Shown here: piece by piece, positions 43,505 through 54,178 of the stretch
How positions within the stretch are numbered: position 1 is the stretch's first letter
How the letters are laid out: each line of letters opens with the position of its first letter
Origin: Thelephora terrestris
Taxonomy: Eukaryota > Basidiomycota > Agaricomycetes > Thelephorales > Thelephoraceae
Assembly: GCA_015956445.1 (NCBI GenBank)
Contig: WIUZ02000005.1
Coordinates: 124,001 to 188,000 of the forward strand
Reading direction: 5' to 3'
DNA length: 64,000 nt
Program-made: the position numbers and the translations under genes
The notes under the pieces: model-generated
The model's input: only the letters and a program-made list of their open reading frames with translations
What the model was told of the DNA's origin: nothing
Databases searched by the model: none

Positions 43505-45016
43505 ATGTCGACCCCCACGCCAACAAAGAACGTCGTGGTCCTCGGCGGTGGTGGCGCTGGCGTCGCCGTCGCTCTTGCTCTCTCCAAGAAGCTGAATCAC
43601 ACTCGGTATAACCTCATCCTCGTCGACATGCGTCCACATATGGTTTGGCTCCCCGCTGGTGCTAGGATGGTTGTTACCCACGACGAGGCATTTACGGATA
43701 CGGTCCGTTCCTTCCCTTTCGTTCTGCATCGTCATTAGTTGGAACTCCACCCCGTAGGCCGTGTTTCCGTACGATAAGGTCTTCCCGCTGGGAAGGGGAA
43801 CTTTCAAGCTGGTACATGACCCTTCCACGACATTTCTATTGTAGTAACCCGAAGGCAGGGTAAAGTCGTGACGATCAACGAGGCCGAGGATCAGCGTGGT
43901 GGAGAACTCGAGTTTGAGAACGGGGAGACATTGGGGTATGAGGGTGGGTCGTCCGCAGCCCCCCACGTTTATTTGCTTCGTTCATTCAGCAGCAATGCAG
44001 TTCTCGCCGTGTGTGCCGGTTCACATTGGCCTGGACCTCTTAATTTCCCCAGTTCGAGGGATCAGCTTGACCGCTTCGTAGGGGAATGGGGTACCAAGTT
44101 CAAGGAGGCTAAAGATATCCTCCTTGTTGGGGCTGGTGCGGTGGGGCTGGGTAAGACACTGCGCACTTTTCTCGCCCTGTTGCTCATCCTCGTTAAGAAC
44201 TGTCTGGGGAGTTGAGAGACAGATACCCGGTGAGGCATCCCCTTCCCGTTTTAAATATCTCAGTCCCTAATCGCTTCCACCGCAAAGACTAAGCAGATTA
44301 CCATTGTTCACAGTCAAACTCTTGTGCTCAACCAGACGTACCCCGTCAAGTTCCGAGAGATGGTCGGAAAACTGTTCGAGGCCAGGAACATCGAGTTCGT
44401 CTTGAACGATGTTGTGGAGACTTTTCCCAATTCAGACTCTGGCGAGGTTGGCCTCAAGTCCGGACGGAAACTCCAGGCTGATTTGATTGTGAGTTGGCCT
44501 GTCTGCATCCAGCTCTATTGCCCTGAACACTTCTTGTCGATCAGGTACGCACGTCGGGACCGCGTCCGAATACAGAATTCCTTGCGTCATCCCTTGGTGA
44601 AGACATCCTCAATGAAGAGAAGTTCGTCCATGTTTCTCCTCAGCTCCAGGTCGTCAACCACCCGTCGGTATTTGCTGCCGGTGACATTGTGGAGTGGGAA
44701 GAGGAAAAGCAGTTCGGGAAGGCGGCTGGCCAAGCTGTTATCGTGGCGGACAATATCATGAGCTACCTCGCGGGTAAACCACTGAAGAAACGATATACCG
44801 GCTGGCCGGAGATAATAATCCTGACAAACGGAAAGGTTTGGGTCTCAGCTCCTTTATATATGAAGGTTTCTGATCCTTTAACGTCACTAATACCAGTCCT
44901 CTGGCGCTGCTTATCTGCCTATGCTATGGGGACTCGTCCTCGGCCCGTTGTTTGCTCGGATGATCAAGTCGAAGTCTCTCTTCCTAGGATCGGTGCGTTC
45001 CAGGATGGGCCGATGA
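43505..45016 (+). CDS. AIF2/FSP1-like FAD-dependent oxidoreductase
   Basis: Predicted NAD(P)H:quinone-type oxidoreductase of the AMID/FSP1 group. Eight exons: 43505-43702, 43758-43811, 43859-43943, 44001-44150, 44198-44229, 44288-44488, 44545-44835, 44897-45016 (376 aa, phases consistent). The acceptor at 44287 is one of three in-frame choices. The N-terminal FAD Rossmann motif is VVVLGGGGAGVAVALAL. A second dinucleotide motif (ILLVGAGAVGLELSGEL) binds NAD(P)H, and VFAAGDIVEW is the FAD-proximal GD motif. The C-terminus (YLPMLWGLVLGPLFARMIKS) is hydrophobic and could sit on a membrane. Family members act at mitochondria or lipid droplets; location here is unknown. Confidence 0.82.
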
Positions 45017-45311
45017 TGATCCACATCCAGCTAGGGTCTGTGGTTTTGGTTCCGGCTGGGGCTTGCTATGTGCGTCTACTTTCCCAACGGATTGTGTACA
45101 TAATATAGAGTATATATGACTTTCCATCGTGACCTTGTCGCGAGTATGTACTATACCCTAATAGACAATAACGGCAGCGCGAAGGACGAACGTTGCTTGC
45201 CTTGGAGCATAAAAATATCCACCGAGTCAATACTCTGCTATGCATTTTTCCTCTGCTCCGGGGGAGGCCAACCGTTGAGGCGACGCGACTCTGAGACCCT
45301 GAGGTCCCATC

Positions 45312-48035
45312 ATGGACTACCTGTTCATCTCAAATGCCTTTCCAGGAGAGGTATTCTCACCCTCCTCTCCTAGACCTCGATCTCGATCTCGCCAACGGTC
45401 AGTGGCCTCGCACATGTCTTCGTGCCCTCGTTCTAGCCTTGCACAAGAAAGGTTTGGAGCGCGTTCGGCCGAAGGACCCGGGAGCAAAAGAATGAGAGGA
45501 CCGAAGGAGGATAATTTCACCATCAAACATGGCAGCCGTCACCACTCCTACGATCCCGAGAAAGCACCTTACCCGCTGTCATACGACAAGGAATACATCG
45601 GAATGTGAGCAGTCTGAACCTCCTACCCCACCCTTGCTTTGAGCACACACAAACGCTTCTTATCGTGGAGGAGAGAGAGGGAGGACGCGCGCTGATGACG
45701 GTAATTCTAGGGACCTACTAGATCACGCATTTATGTGGTCCATCGCCAGAACTTCGTCCGTAGACTTCCGGGTGCCTCCAAAGAAAGTGCTGGAACTGGG
45801 GTGCGGGGTATGTCTCTTTCTTCTTTCCCTCTTCACAAACTTCTGTTGCCTGGGGACCCTTGATGGGGACAGTGCCCCCCCCCTCCCTCACCCGCGATCC
45901 GTGTTGCCACGCGCTGATCGTTTTGCTTCTTTATGACCCCTTCGCCCCTATAAACTGCCCGCCGTTTCTTCCGCGGGGTGAACTGTTTAGCCGGGTCACT
46001 GGGTTATCGACGCCGCGAAGGAATGGCCGGAATGCGAATTTGTGCGTCTAATTCATCTCCCGTGTACCTCATTTCTTTACTGATTTGATGGGGGGGTATA
46101 AAAAATGATGGGACATCGCCTCTCTGCTTCCTTTTTCGTTGCGATAGGTCGGGTTCGATTTAGTGAATATCCAGCCTTCGGCCAGCTACTTGGACCCGTC
46201 GATTTCGAAGCGGATAAAGTGGGTGCATGGGAATTTGTACGTCCGTTCGGGTTCAGGATGCACTCTTAAAAGTTCAACGTTCGGTTTTTTGCTGACTTGA
46301 GAATCTCGTTTCTGTCACGAAAGTTTGACGAAGAGGCTTCCGTTCGATGAGGACGAGTTTGACTACGTCAGGGTGAAGTTCATTGCAAAGTAAACCTTTT
46401 CCCCGCCTCTCGGGTCGAGAGGATCTGGACTGACTGATCCGTTCGTGACAGAGGTGTACCAGAGAACAAGGTACGCAATTAACGCAACACGTCTGTCGTT
46501 CCTGTTCTCACTGGGAGACGGGCTGGCGTCATAGTGGACGTCATTGTATGAGGTAAAGATCAATAATGCGAGTTATGTTCTCTGTCAGTTGAACACTCTG
46601 TGTAGGAGATCCATCGCGTCCTTTGTCCGGGTGGGATCATGGAAGCAATGGAGGAAGGTGAGATATGACTGAATTGGACATCGTAGCTGGAAATCTCACT
46701 TTCATATCTCCGTATTCCAGACATTCGGTTTCCGACCTTGCCAAAATGGTTCACGGCTCCACTGCGGGCTCACGCGAAAAGGGCGGAGATGATACATCTC
46801 CCTGACGGCTCATCTCGACCAAGTTCGCCGATACCGTCGAGCTCAAAGCATCTACCGCACGATCACGCCTTGCTTGAATTGTTGTATTATTCTGTATTCG
46901 AGACCAGATTTGTGAATATCAGACCAACGGGTACGTCATCATTCCATCTTTGCTGTCAAAGTCCTAAGAGGTGACGATGAAATGACGCACTGTCGGGATA
47001 TACGGAACCTTTTAGCCATCTGTCCCGCACACGCCTCGGCCATCTTTCGACATGTACGAAGTGTACCAATCTCGATAAAGTTACCGCCGTTCGCCCCTCC
47101 TCCTCCGCTGATCGATGCCTCTCAGTGTCCACCGCCTGTTCCGCCTTTACCCCTTGACATAGTCACTAAACCGGACGCGGACAGAAAGTCCGAACTGCCC
47201 CCACTATCTAGTTCTGTTCCAACTATCTCGACGGATCCGCTGGACAGCCCATCCTCTGGTTCAGACTCGGAGTCGATACGCACCCCTCCCTCGGATGTAG
47301 ACAGGGCGAAGGGTACGCCGGAACCCGAGAGACAGCTCCAGGCGGCGGAGAGGACGTCGGAGCGTGAGGGTTCAGGCTCATTTTCCGAATTAACACCAAG
47401 AGACGGGCCCGTGCTGGCACGGATGAGCAAATCTTTCCGAGCGATGGCTGGGGCTTCGCCGAAGGTACACCTTTCAGAGGTAGAAGACATGTTCGAGTAC
47501 GACATCAGTTCGTTGATGGCCGGTCTCCCTGGGGCTGAGACGTTCCTCAGTGCGGAGACGTTGATGGCGCATCTGCATCGGATGGTTATGGGAGTTTTGG
47601 CGTGTAAGGAGAGCATGTGGGAGGTATTGAAGGATAAGTTGAGACATAAGAAAAACGAGAAGGAGTTGAGGCAACTGGGGTGGGAGGACGAGGGAGGTGA
47701 GGTGCGGGAACGAATGAAGTTCGAGAAGATGGTTGAACAATACAGAGAGTGGGCCTGTTCCCTCTGCTCTCCCTTCTTCACTATCGCTAACTGCGTTGAT
47801 CTTATCGCTGCATAGTGATATGCATCACAGGGTCGCTCATTGGAGAACGCTGGTCAAGATGGGGTGGGAGCTTCCACCTCATGGCCCGATGTCACGACCA
47901 GAAGCCATCGAAGAAGAGAGGTTGCGACAAGCGATGGTTGATGCGCAGAAGTTGGCGACGGAAGATGATTTGCAGACTCCTCTACGAACTTTCAGAATCA
48001 TAATTGGCATCAAGGGCATCGATTGCGAAGGGTGA
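45312..48035 (+). CDS. SAM-dependent methyltransferase with long C-terminal extension
   Basis: Ten exons: 45312-45604, 45711-45807, 45991-46041, 46148-46236, 46324-46389, 46452-46470, 46606-46657, 46721-46930, 47016-47748, 47816-48035 (609 aa). Motif I spans a splice junction (VLELGCG|PGHWVIDAAKEW, about residues 124-140). It is followed by FVGFDLVNIQPS (acidic loop), LPFDEDEFDYVRVKFIAKGV (motif II) and VLCPGGIMEAMEED (motif III). This is a class I fold of the type common in basidiomycetes, substrate unknown. The N-terminus is basic and Ser/Arg-rich. Between the catalytic domain and a helical C-terminus (HHRVAHWRTLVKMGWELPP) lies a disordered acidic Ser/Pro stretch. The 19-nt exon and the junction at 46470/46606 are the least certain parts. 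Confidence 0.75.
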
Positions 48036-48667
48036 CTGGGGTAGGGGCGAGTTGGGATGCGTCGGCTTTCTGCATTCCAGTGGGGTCTTTTTTTGTCGTT
48101 CTTCATTTTTCGTTCCATTTCGCTGCAGGCGGGCCGGGAACTTTCTCCCCTTTGGTGTGTGTGTTTGTGTGTGTGTGTACGAACTGTGATACCCGTTTTT
48201 GGAACACCTTTTTTTATTTCTTTGTTTATGGTCGCGCTGGTCGATGACAAGTGCATTTCCAAGATCACGGCGCGAGAGAGCGAGAAACGAAAACAGCAGG
48301 ATGTACGATGACGTGTGTGGCGTGTACTTCTATCATTTGGGCTAGAGGACTTGGAAGGTGTTACCCAGAAGTAGACCGATATATCTAAGTCTTGTGGAGT
48401 GCAAGAATTGGGCCCGAGATGACCGGGAAGTAGGAAAAGGGTAAATTACAAGAGTATGAACTTTGTTAGGCATGATGAGAGAAGATGGGGTAATACTATA
48501 TGAGGTTCTAATGGTGAGGGAGATTAATTATTGGGAGTGGACAAAAACAAGCAGAGTTATGTAGCGGGCAAAGGGGTGTGAACGACAACGGAGCCCCCCG
48601 AGGAGAATCTCCCCCCCACGTGACTCCGTTCAACGGAGGGTCGATGAATATGGATGGTGTGGGGTTT
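48036..48667. other. Convergent intergenic region
   Basis: 632 bp between the methyltransferase and acetyltransferase 3' ends, with a GT dinucleotide run (about 48155-48178). No gene seen. Confidence 0.4.
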
Positions 48668-50013
48668 TCACCAGTGACCCAAAACGACAGATTTGCGATC
48701 AAACCCGAGCTCTAGCCAATCTTCCACGCCCTCCGCGACGGCCTTTGGAGGTTCTAGACCTTGAAAACCGACCTTGTGGTACACCTTGGAGGCAGCGGGG
48801 TTATTGTACGCAACGTAAAGGACGACGCTCTCGTGCGATTGGAGCAGGCTGACCATGGGAAAAAAATCAATTGGGTTGGGTTAGTCAGCAAGTCCGATGA
48901 ATTACTGGTGGGGGAAAGGAAGGAAGAAGCAAGGGGTGGGCCCGGGGAAATGAAGTGGGTGGGGCAAACACACAAAGCGAAATGAATTGGATGACAAAAA
49001 AAAAGAGGGGACGGAATGTTTGGGGGTGGGGGATGTTGTGCCGTACCTTTGGCAGACGGTTCTCACAAGACGTTCTGCACAGCCCATGTTCCTTGCTTCG
49101 GGGTTGGTGAAGACTTTGGTGATTCCCGCTACGGATTCGCTGCTCCTCGTGGTAGCAACGATAGAAGCGACCTCGGCGGGTTTTCCGGGACGAATAACTT
49201 CGTGCACCCAAAGCATGTTGTTCTGCGCGAGATAAGTGGCCTCCTCCACTGCTTCTTCTCGAGAGAGCGTGAAGGGATCCTGTTCGCAGAATGAAAAATG
49301 AAGAGATAAAAATTTGACGCCATGAGCGCACGTTCTTTTACGTGTAGAGGGGGGGTGGGGAAAAAAACAAGTGAGAAAAGAATTAGGCTCACGGATACGG
49401 CGGCAAAGCCATGACAAAGCTCCGCGGCTGCTGGGATGTCAGCGAGAACCGCCGGACGCATTATATAAGATCGATCGAGGGGCAGAGTCGAACGACGGTT
49501 CCGGAACGTGTTGGAATCGCAGTAGGTGAGTCTGGCGGAGTAGTACTCTGGGTCGGAATCCAGCTCTATTCCGGTGAGGCGCGTCCAAGCGTCGGTGAAC
49601 GCGTGAGTTATCGAAGCGGGGGCGAAGACGGAGTACACCCGTTCGAGGGGAACGGATGCGCACAAAGCTTCGACCATCTGCCCCATCCGTGGAAGGATGT
49701 ATTCGGGCTTGAGCTGATCCAGGGGCAGAGGCGTGCAGATGAAAACAGGATATGCGCCTTGAGGGCCTGGAGTGACGGAGAGGACGAAATCTAGGGTGGG
49801 ATCTGTGGCGGAGTTGTGGTTCGTTGAGCAGGTTAGCCACAGGGCATCTGCGGGAACGTCTCCGCTGGACTCGCGATCGAGGAGCTTCTTTGCGACGGGG
49901 TACATGACGTTCGTGTGTTGTTGGTACTTTTCGAAGAAAGACCAAACGAAGGGAGGCAAAGCGGAGGGGGTGGTGAAGGACTGGAGGATGTACTTGGTGG
50001 TGGTGACGGGCAT
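48668..50013 (-). CDS. GNAT-family N-acetyltransferase
   Basis: Three exons, 50013-49393, 49279-49047 and 48848-48668 (344 aa, phases consistent). The C-terminal half is a GNAT domain: VIRPGKPAEVASIVATTRSS (beta strands), AGITKVFTNPEARNMGCAER (motif A, acetyl-CoA loop; the usual R/Q-x-x-G-x-G/A is present as R-N-M-G-C-A), then VVLYVAYNNPAASKVYHKVG (motif B). The N-terminal about 200 residues form a domain common in fungal two-domain GNATs (ILPRMGQMVEALC, ARLTYCDSN). Substrate unknown. Promoter shared with the POP3-like gene on the other strand. Confidence 0.8.
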
Positions 50014-50395
50014 TGTGGCGAAGGACGGGGTGGGGATATTTGGATGAGGTTACGGAGGGTAGACTGGAGGGCTTATATACCCATAATTTCCTAAATGCAA
50101 CTAGGCCATAAGTGCGTTAGGATATGGAGAGATCGGTTACGCTCAAGGCACAGATCCTCTCCCACACGTCTTTGCGTCACCCTTGGACTTGGCACCGTTT
50201 CGGCTTCCCTTCCTTAGCCGAATATACCGAGGGAAGAAGAAGCAAGAGGCCCAGATCTCATAGATCTCATAGCTCTTAGTAGCCTGGTGGCCGTCACCTT
50301 GGGCTGTGTGAAATTTCGTGTTTCGTACGCTTTTACCGGTTTGGCCTTAACTCCCACGTCCCCGTCGCACAGGCTCGATCTTGACGCGAGAGGAA
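50014..50395. promoter_or_regulatory. Divergent promoter between GNAT and POP3-like genes
   Basis: 382 bp; a TATATA at 50075-50080 faces the GNAT gene. No other feature. Confidence 0.35.
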
Positions 50396-51513
50396 ATGGC
50401 CTCAGCGAACAAAGAGGGAATCGCAAAAGTCCACTCACACCTTTCGAATAGGGCGAAGAACAAGCAAACGTTGGAGAGGAAACCGGCGTTCAAGCAGTGT
50501 CTGAGCAACCCATTTGAAATCCCCTGGTCCGTCTGCTTCCACCTATTAGTCGAAATCGTGGTGGGTTTCCAACTCAGCAAGGCAGGCCATCCGTTCCGAT
50601 TAACGTGCAGAATGCCGTACTCGCCCGTCTTGTCCTTTCTTTGGAAGGCGTCGCTGCGCACCACGAGTCAAGGAAAAGGGCGCGTGGTGGCCAAGTGACC
50701 GGTCCGAATAAACGCAGGAAAACGACCGCCGAAAAAGAAGACGGTATCCGCCCACCGGTCGGAACTTCGACCACACCGGACGAGATGATGGGCGTCGAAG
50801 TGGCGGATCAAGTGTCAGTCGTGCTGACCGCACCACCAATCGTCCCCCATCTCGTTCTGGGTATAAACCAAGTCACGAAGAGATTGGAACACCAGGCACG
50901 CGCATACAGACAGTCTTTGCACGTAACCGAGACAATTGCGGACGATGACACTTCCCAGTCGCCACCTTCTCGACCCATCTCGATCGTGTTCGTATGTCGG
51001 GCAGACGTGGACCCTCCCCTCTTGATTTCACACCTTCCTACTCTTATCGCCTCATGCAATTCATCTCGCAATGCGTCAACGGATCCGGGATCATATCCAC
51101 CAATCAGACTCGTTACCGTTCCAAAGGGTTCTGAATCATTATTGGCAGATAATATGGGCTTGAGGAGGCTTGCTGTGCTGGCATTGGATGTAATTGTTCC
51201 CTTTCATTCTGCTGCGATCTAATGACTGTGCTGACCCCTTAGTTGGAAACCCAAGAACGCTACTCCCGAGTTGGAAGACTTTATATCTCTATTAGATTCA
51301 GTTCCGGTCCTCCGAGCTTCGTGGCTGTCACAGCCAGAGGCCACATCGAACTCTAGCCCCGACCGGTTGGGTGCTTTGTTGGTTCCCACACATATCAAGC
51401 AACTGCGTACGACGGTTCCAAAGGACCTGAAGGCTTCCAAAGAACAAAGAACGAAGGGAAGAGCGGAGGCAAAACGGAGGAAAAAGGAACTCAAGGCGGC
51501 GAAACCCAAATAA
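50396..51513 (+). CDS. POP3: POP3-like RNase P/MRP protein subunit
   Basis: Predicted L7Ae-like RNA-binding subunit of nuclear RNase P/MRP. Exon 1 is 50396-50526, intron 50527-50585, exon 2 begins at 50586. Characteristic parts are FKQCLSNPFEIPWPSVP (N-terminal), ISIVFVCRADVDPPLLISHL..IRLVTVPKGSES (L7Ae-like core), and PTHIKQLRTTVPKDLKASKE followed by a Lys/Arg-rich tail. The junction between exon 2 (ends ..LAVLALD) and the last exon (about 51241-51513, WKPKNATPELEDF) does not keep phase with any GT..AG pair I could find. Either a splice site is unusual or a base is lost or gained there. Confidence 0.7.
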
Positions 51514-52131
51514 CTACGCCTCAAGTTCACGACAGTTCATACCAACCCCAAGAAGAACTGCTTCCAGTGCAATGCCGTACTGCTCAAGATCCGAGAGGGA
51601 CCACCACATTGACAATGAGCTCCCTTCGCGATCTGAATGGTTTAGTTGGCTCCCATGCCGGCATAACTCCAGTGTAGTACCTTCCCGCTAGCTTCAACGG
51701 TTAGATTCTTTCCCGAAATCCATCCGTATCATTTTTCGTGTGGCTCGAATCTGTCGTGTGGTCGATTGACGTCACGGGTCTAACTCGCTCGAGCTGACGG
51801 AGTTCGAATTCCCCCATTCGAGGACAAGCGTGGGTCCAAATTTCGTGCATTTCATCCACCCCCCGAGGCACGGAAGCGGGCGGCGTCCGGATTGCAATGA
51901 CCGGGTGAAAATTTGAAAAAAAAAACCCATTCTGCAACTCCGTTGTCGAAAGGGAGACGAACTGTCAGACGACGACAGCTGTTATCAACCTTGGAAACAT
52001 TCCTCCAACTGTTGCCCTGTCCATTTATTCCGGGCGGAGGTGAACGTGGGCAAATCAGCGGGAATTGAGTCGCTCTTGTACCCTGCGCGTCGTGCTTCCT
52101 TCCTCACAACCCATCGCAAAGAATCGCCATC
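51514..52131. other. Intergenic between two plus-strand genes
   Basis: 618 bp; an A-run at 51916-51925. Nothing else seen. Contains the dCMP deaminase promoter. Confidence 0.4.
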
Positions 52132-54135
52132 ATGTTTATCGTCATCGTTGGTACGATGTACTCAGGGTAAGCAAAATGTCTTTAATCGTATCGTGGATCA
52201 AGAAGAGGTGTCCGCCAGCGTGCAAACTTCTTTCTTGCTGTGTCCACCTCCTCGTGGGTGCATCCGAGCCGAGTACAGATTCCGTTGCCAAACAGCCACT
52301 GCATGCCCCGCTTCTCCCTCCTGCTTGTCTGATAAATAAATGGCTTTGACGGACAGGAAATCGACGCTAGAAGACTACCTCGTCTCGCGACACGGTTTCA
52401 CTTCGATCCATCTCGAATCCGCCAATCACTACGTGAGTTTTGCAGCATATCCGTAAATTTGCCTTTGTTTTTTTTGCTTCTCGTCGCTTGTGCCTGTTCT
52501 GCGGCTTTTTGCGTTCTCCCCCCCCCCCCCCCCCCCCCCCCCAAACCTTGAGGTGGGAAAAGCGAATTCGAATCCCCCCGCGCGCACCTTGATCTTGTCC
52601 CATTTGAAAAAAAATCGTGTGGAGAGGAAACTAACCTCCCACCCCCACCTCTATTCGGTTCAGGTTCGACTCGGAGATGATCGCGGACCCGGGTCCGGCC
52701 CTTCCCAACAACAGGCACGGTGAGTGAACCTCTCATATCGAAATCAAATCTTTCTCCCCCCAAAAAAATCCCTTCATTCGACATTTCCACATGGAAGGAG
52801 AGGAAGTGTTTACTTGAGGGAACACGTACATGTTACAATAACAAATAACCACCACCCACAGGGACGGAAACGCGGATTCGTTCCTCACCTTGAACTCTCC
52901 AATCCCCGCCGATTCGAGCGAAGGGATCGGAGGCATTCTCACGCAGAGGGTGTGGAGCCGGAACCCTCGAGAGATCTTGGATCACGTCACGAGAGATTGG
53001 AGGAACAATTATGTGACCGCGGCCGTGTTGTCTACGGACGAGCTCCGCGAGTTCGCGATAAGGCCTTTCGTCTTGATCGTCAGCGTGGACGCGCCGATTT
53101 TGGAGAGGTTTAGGAGGATGACGAGGTATCGAACTCTCTCCCTGGCCGGTCTCTTTCGTTTCGTTGAAGAAAGGGATTTCGAATTTGCAGGTTGGCGAAA
53201 CAACACGTCTCGTTGGAGAAATTCGTCATCGAGCACGACGCGGAGGTGTACGGGAAAAACCTCCTACGCCCCCAACAACACGACGGGCGTTCGCCCATCC
53301 AGGAGCTGGAGAAACTAGCTCACCTACGGATCGATAACCCGTTCCTGACCGTCCCGGAATTCCAAGCTCATCTGGAATCCGTGGATCTGCTGAACGTGGA
53401 GAGGCTAAGGCCTCATTGGGACACTTACTTCATGGTAAGCGCGTACCAAGAGTGGGAACCGCTGACGACTATAGTCTGACCGATAGCTGGGTCCTATTTT
53501 TACCTCCATCTTTCACTAAATTAGCACCTCGCCTCGTTGGCGTCCCGCCGCTCGAATTGCATGAAGAGGAGGGTCGGAGCGATTCTGGTCCGCAACAACC
53601 GTGTGGTAGCCACCGGGTACGTTACGTCCCTTCGCTCTCAATTCATTCACGTACGCATAGCTAAGGTTACCGCGCCCCATCTTATCCCCGTCCACCGATT
53701 CGTTGGGACTCTGAACAGATACAATGGGACCCCCAGAGGCTTACGGAATTGCAACGACGGAGGCTGCCCTAGGTGCAACACCGGCGGCTCGTCGGGCCAC
53801 GATTTGGATCAGTGCGTTTGCCTTCACGCCGAGGAGAACGCCCTTCTAGAGTCAGGCAGAGAACGGCTGGAAGACACCGTGTTGTATTGCAACACGTGCC
53901 CGTGTCTCGGCTGTTCGGTGAAGATAATTCAATGCGGAGTGAAAGAGGTCGTGTACCATTTGGGTTACAAAGTGTACGTTTGATCTTTCTTTTTGGGAGG
54001 GCTGTGCCACATGCTAAAACGCCGTCCCCTCAACTCTCGTACACGACTTACGAGAACAGAGACGACGGGTCCGCTGCTCTCTTCCGAGAAGCTGGGGTTA
54101 CGATCCGCCGTCACGCTCCTCCGGATCCGTTGTAA
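52132..54135 (+). CDS. DCD1: Deoxycytidylate (dCMP) deaminase
   Basis: Converts dCMP to dUMP for thymidylate synthesis. Eight exons: 52132-52166, 52357-52432, 52664-52719, 52862-53125, 53191-53434, 53525-53616, 53719-53973, 54060-54135 (365 aa, phases agree). The N-terminal half is a P-loop-like domain (GTMYSGKST across the first intron, then LEDYLVSRHGF), as in fungal dCMP deaminases. The C-terminal deaminase has CMKRRVGAILVRNNRVVATG, GYNGTPRGLRNCNDGGCPRC, the zinc motif H-A-E (CLHAEENALL) and P-C-L-G-C (CPCLGCSVKI). Intron 2 carries a run of 25 C. The 3' end lies 43 bp from the convergent TTI1 stop. Confidence 0.92.
52518..52542 (+). repeat. Poly-C run in dCMP deaminase intron 2
   Basis: 25 consecutive C on the plus strand, between donor 52433 and acceptor 52663. 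Its length may be unstable in the genome or in the read data. Confidence 0.9.
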
Positions 54136-54178
54136 CCCCGGAAGACCAACGGGCAACTAACGAAATACCGCACCCATT

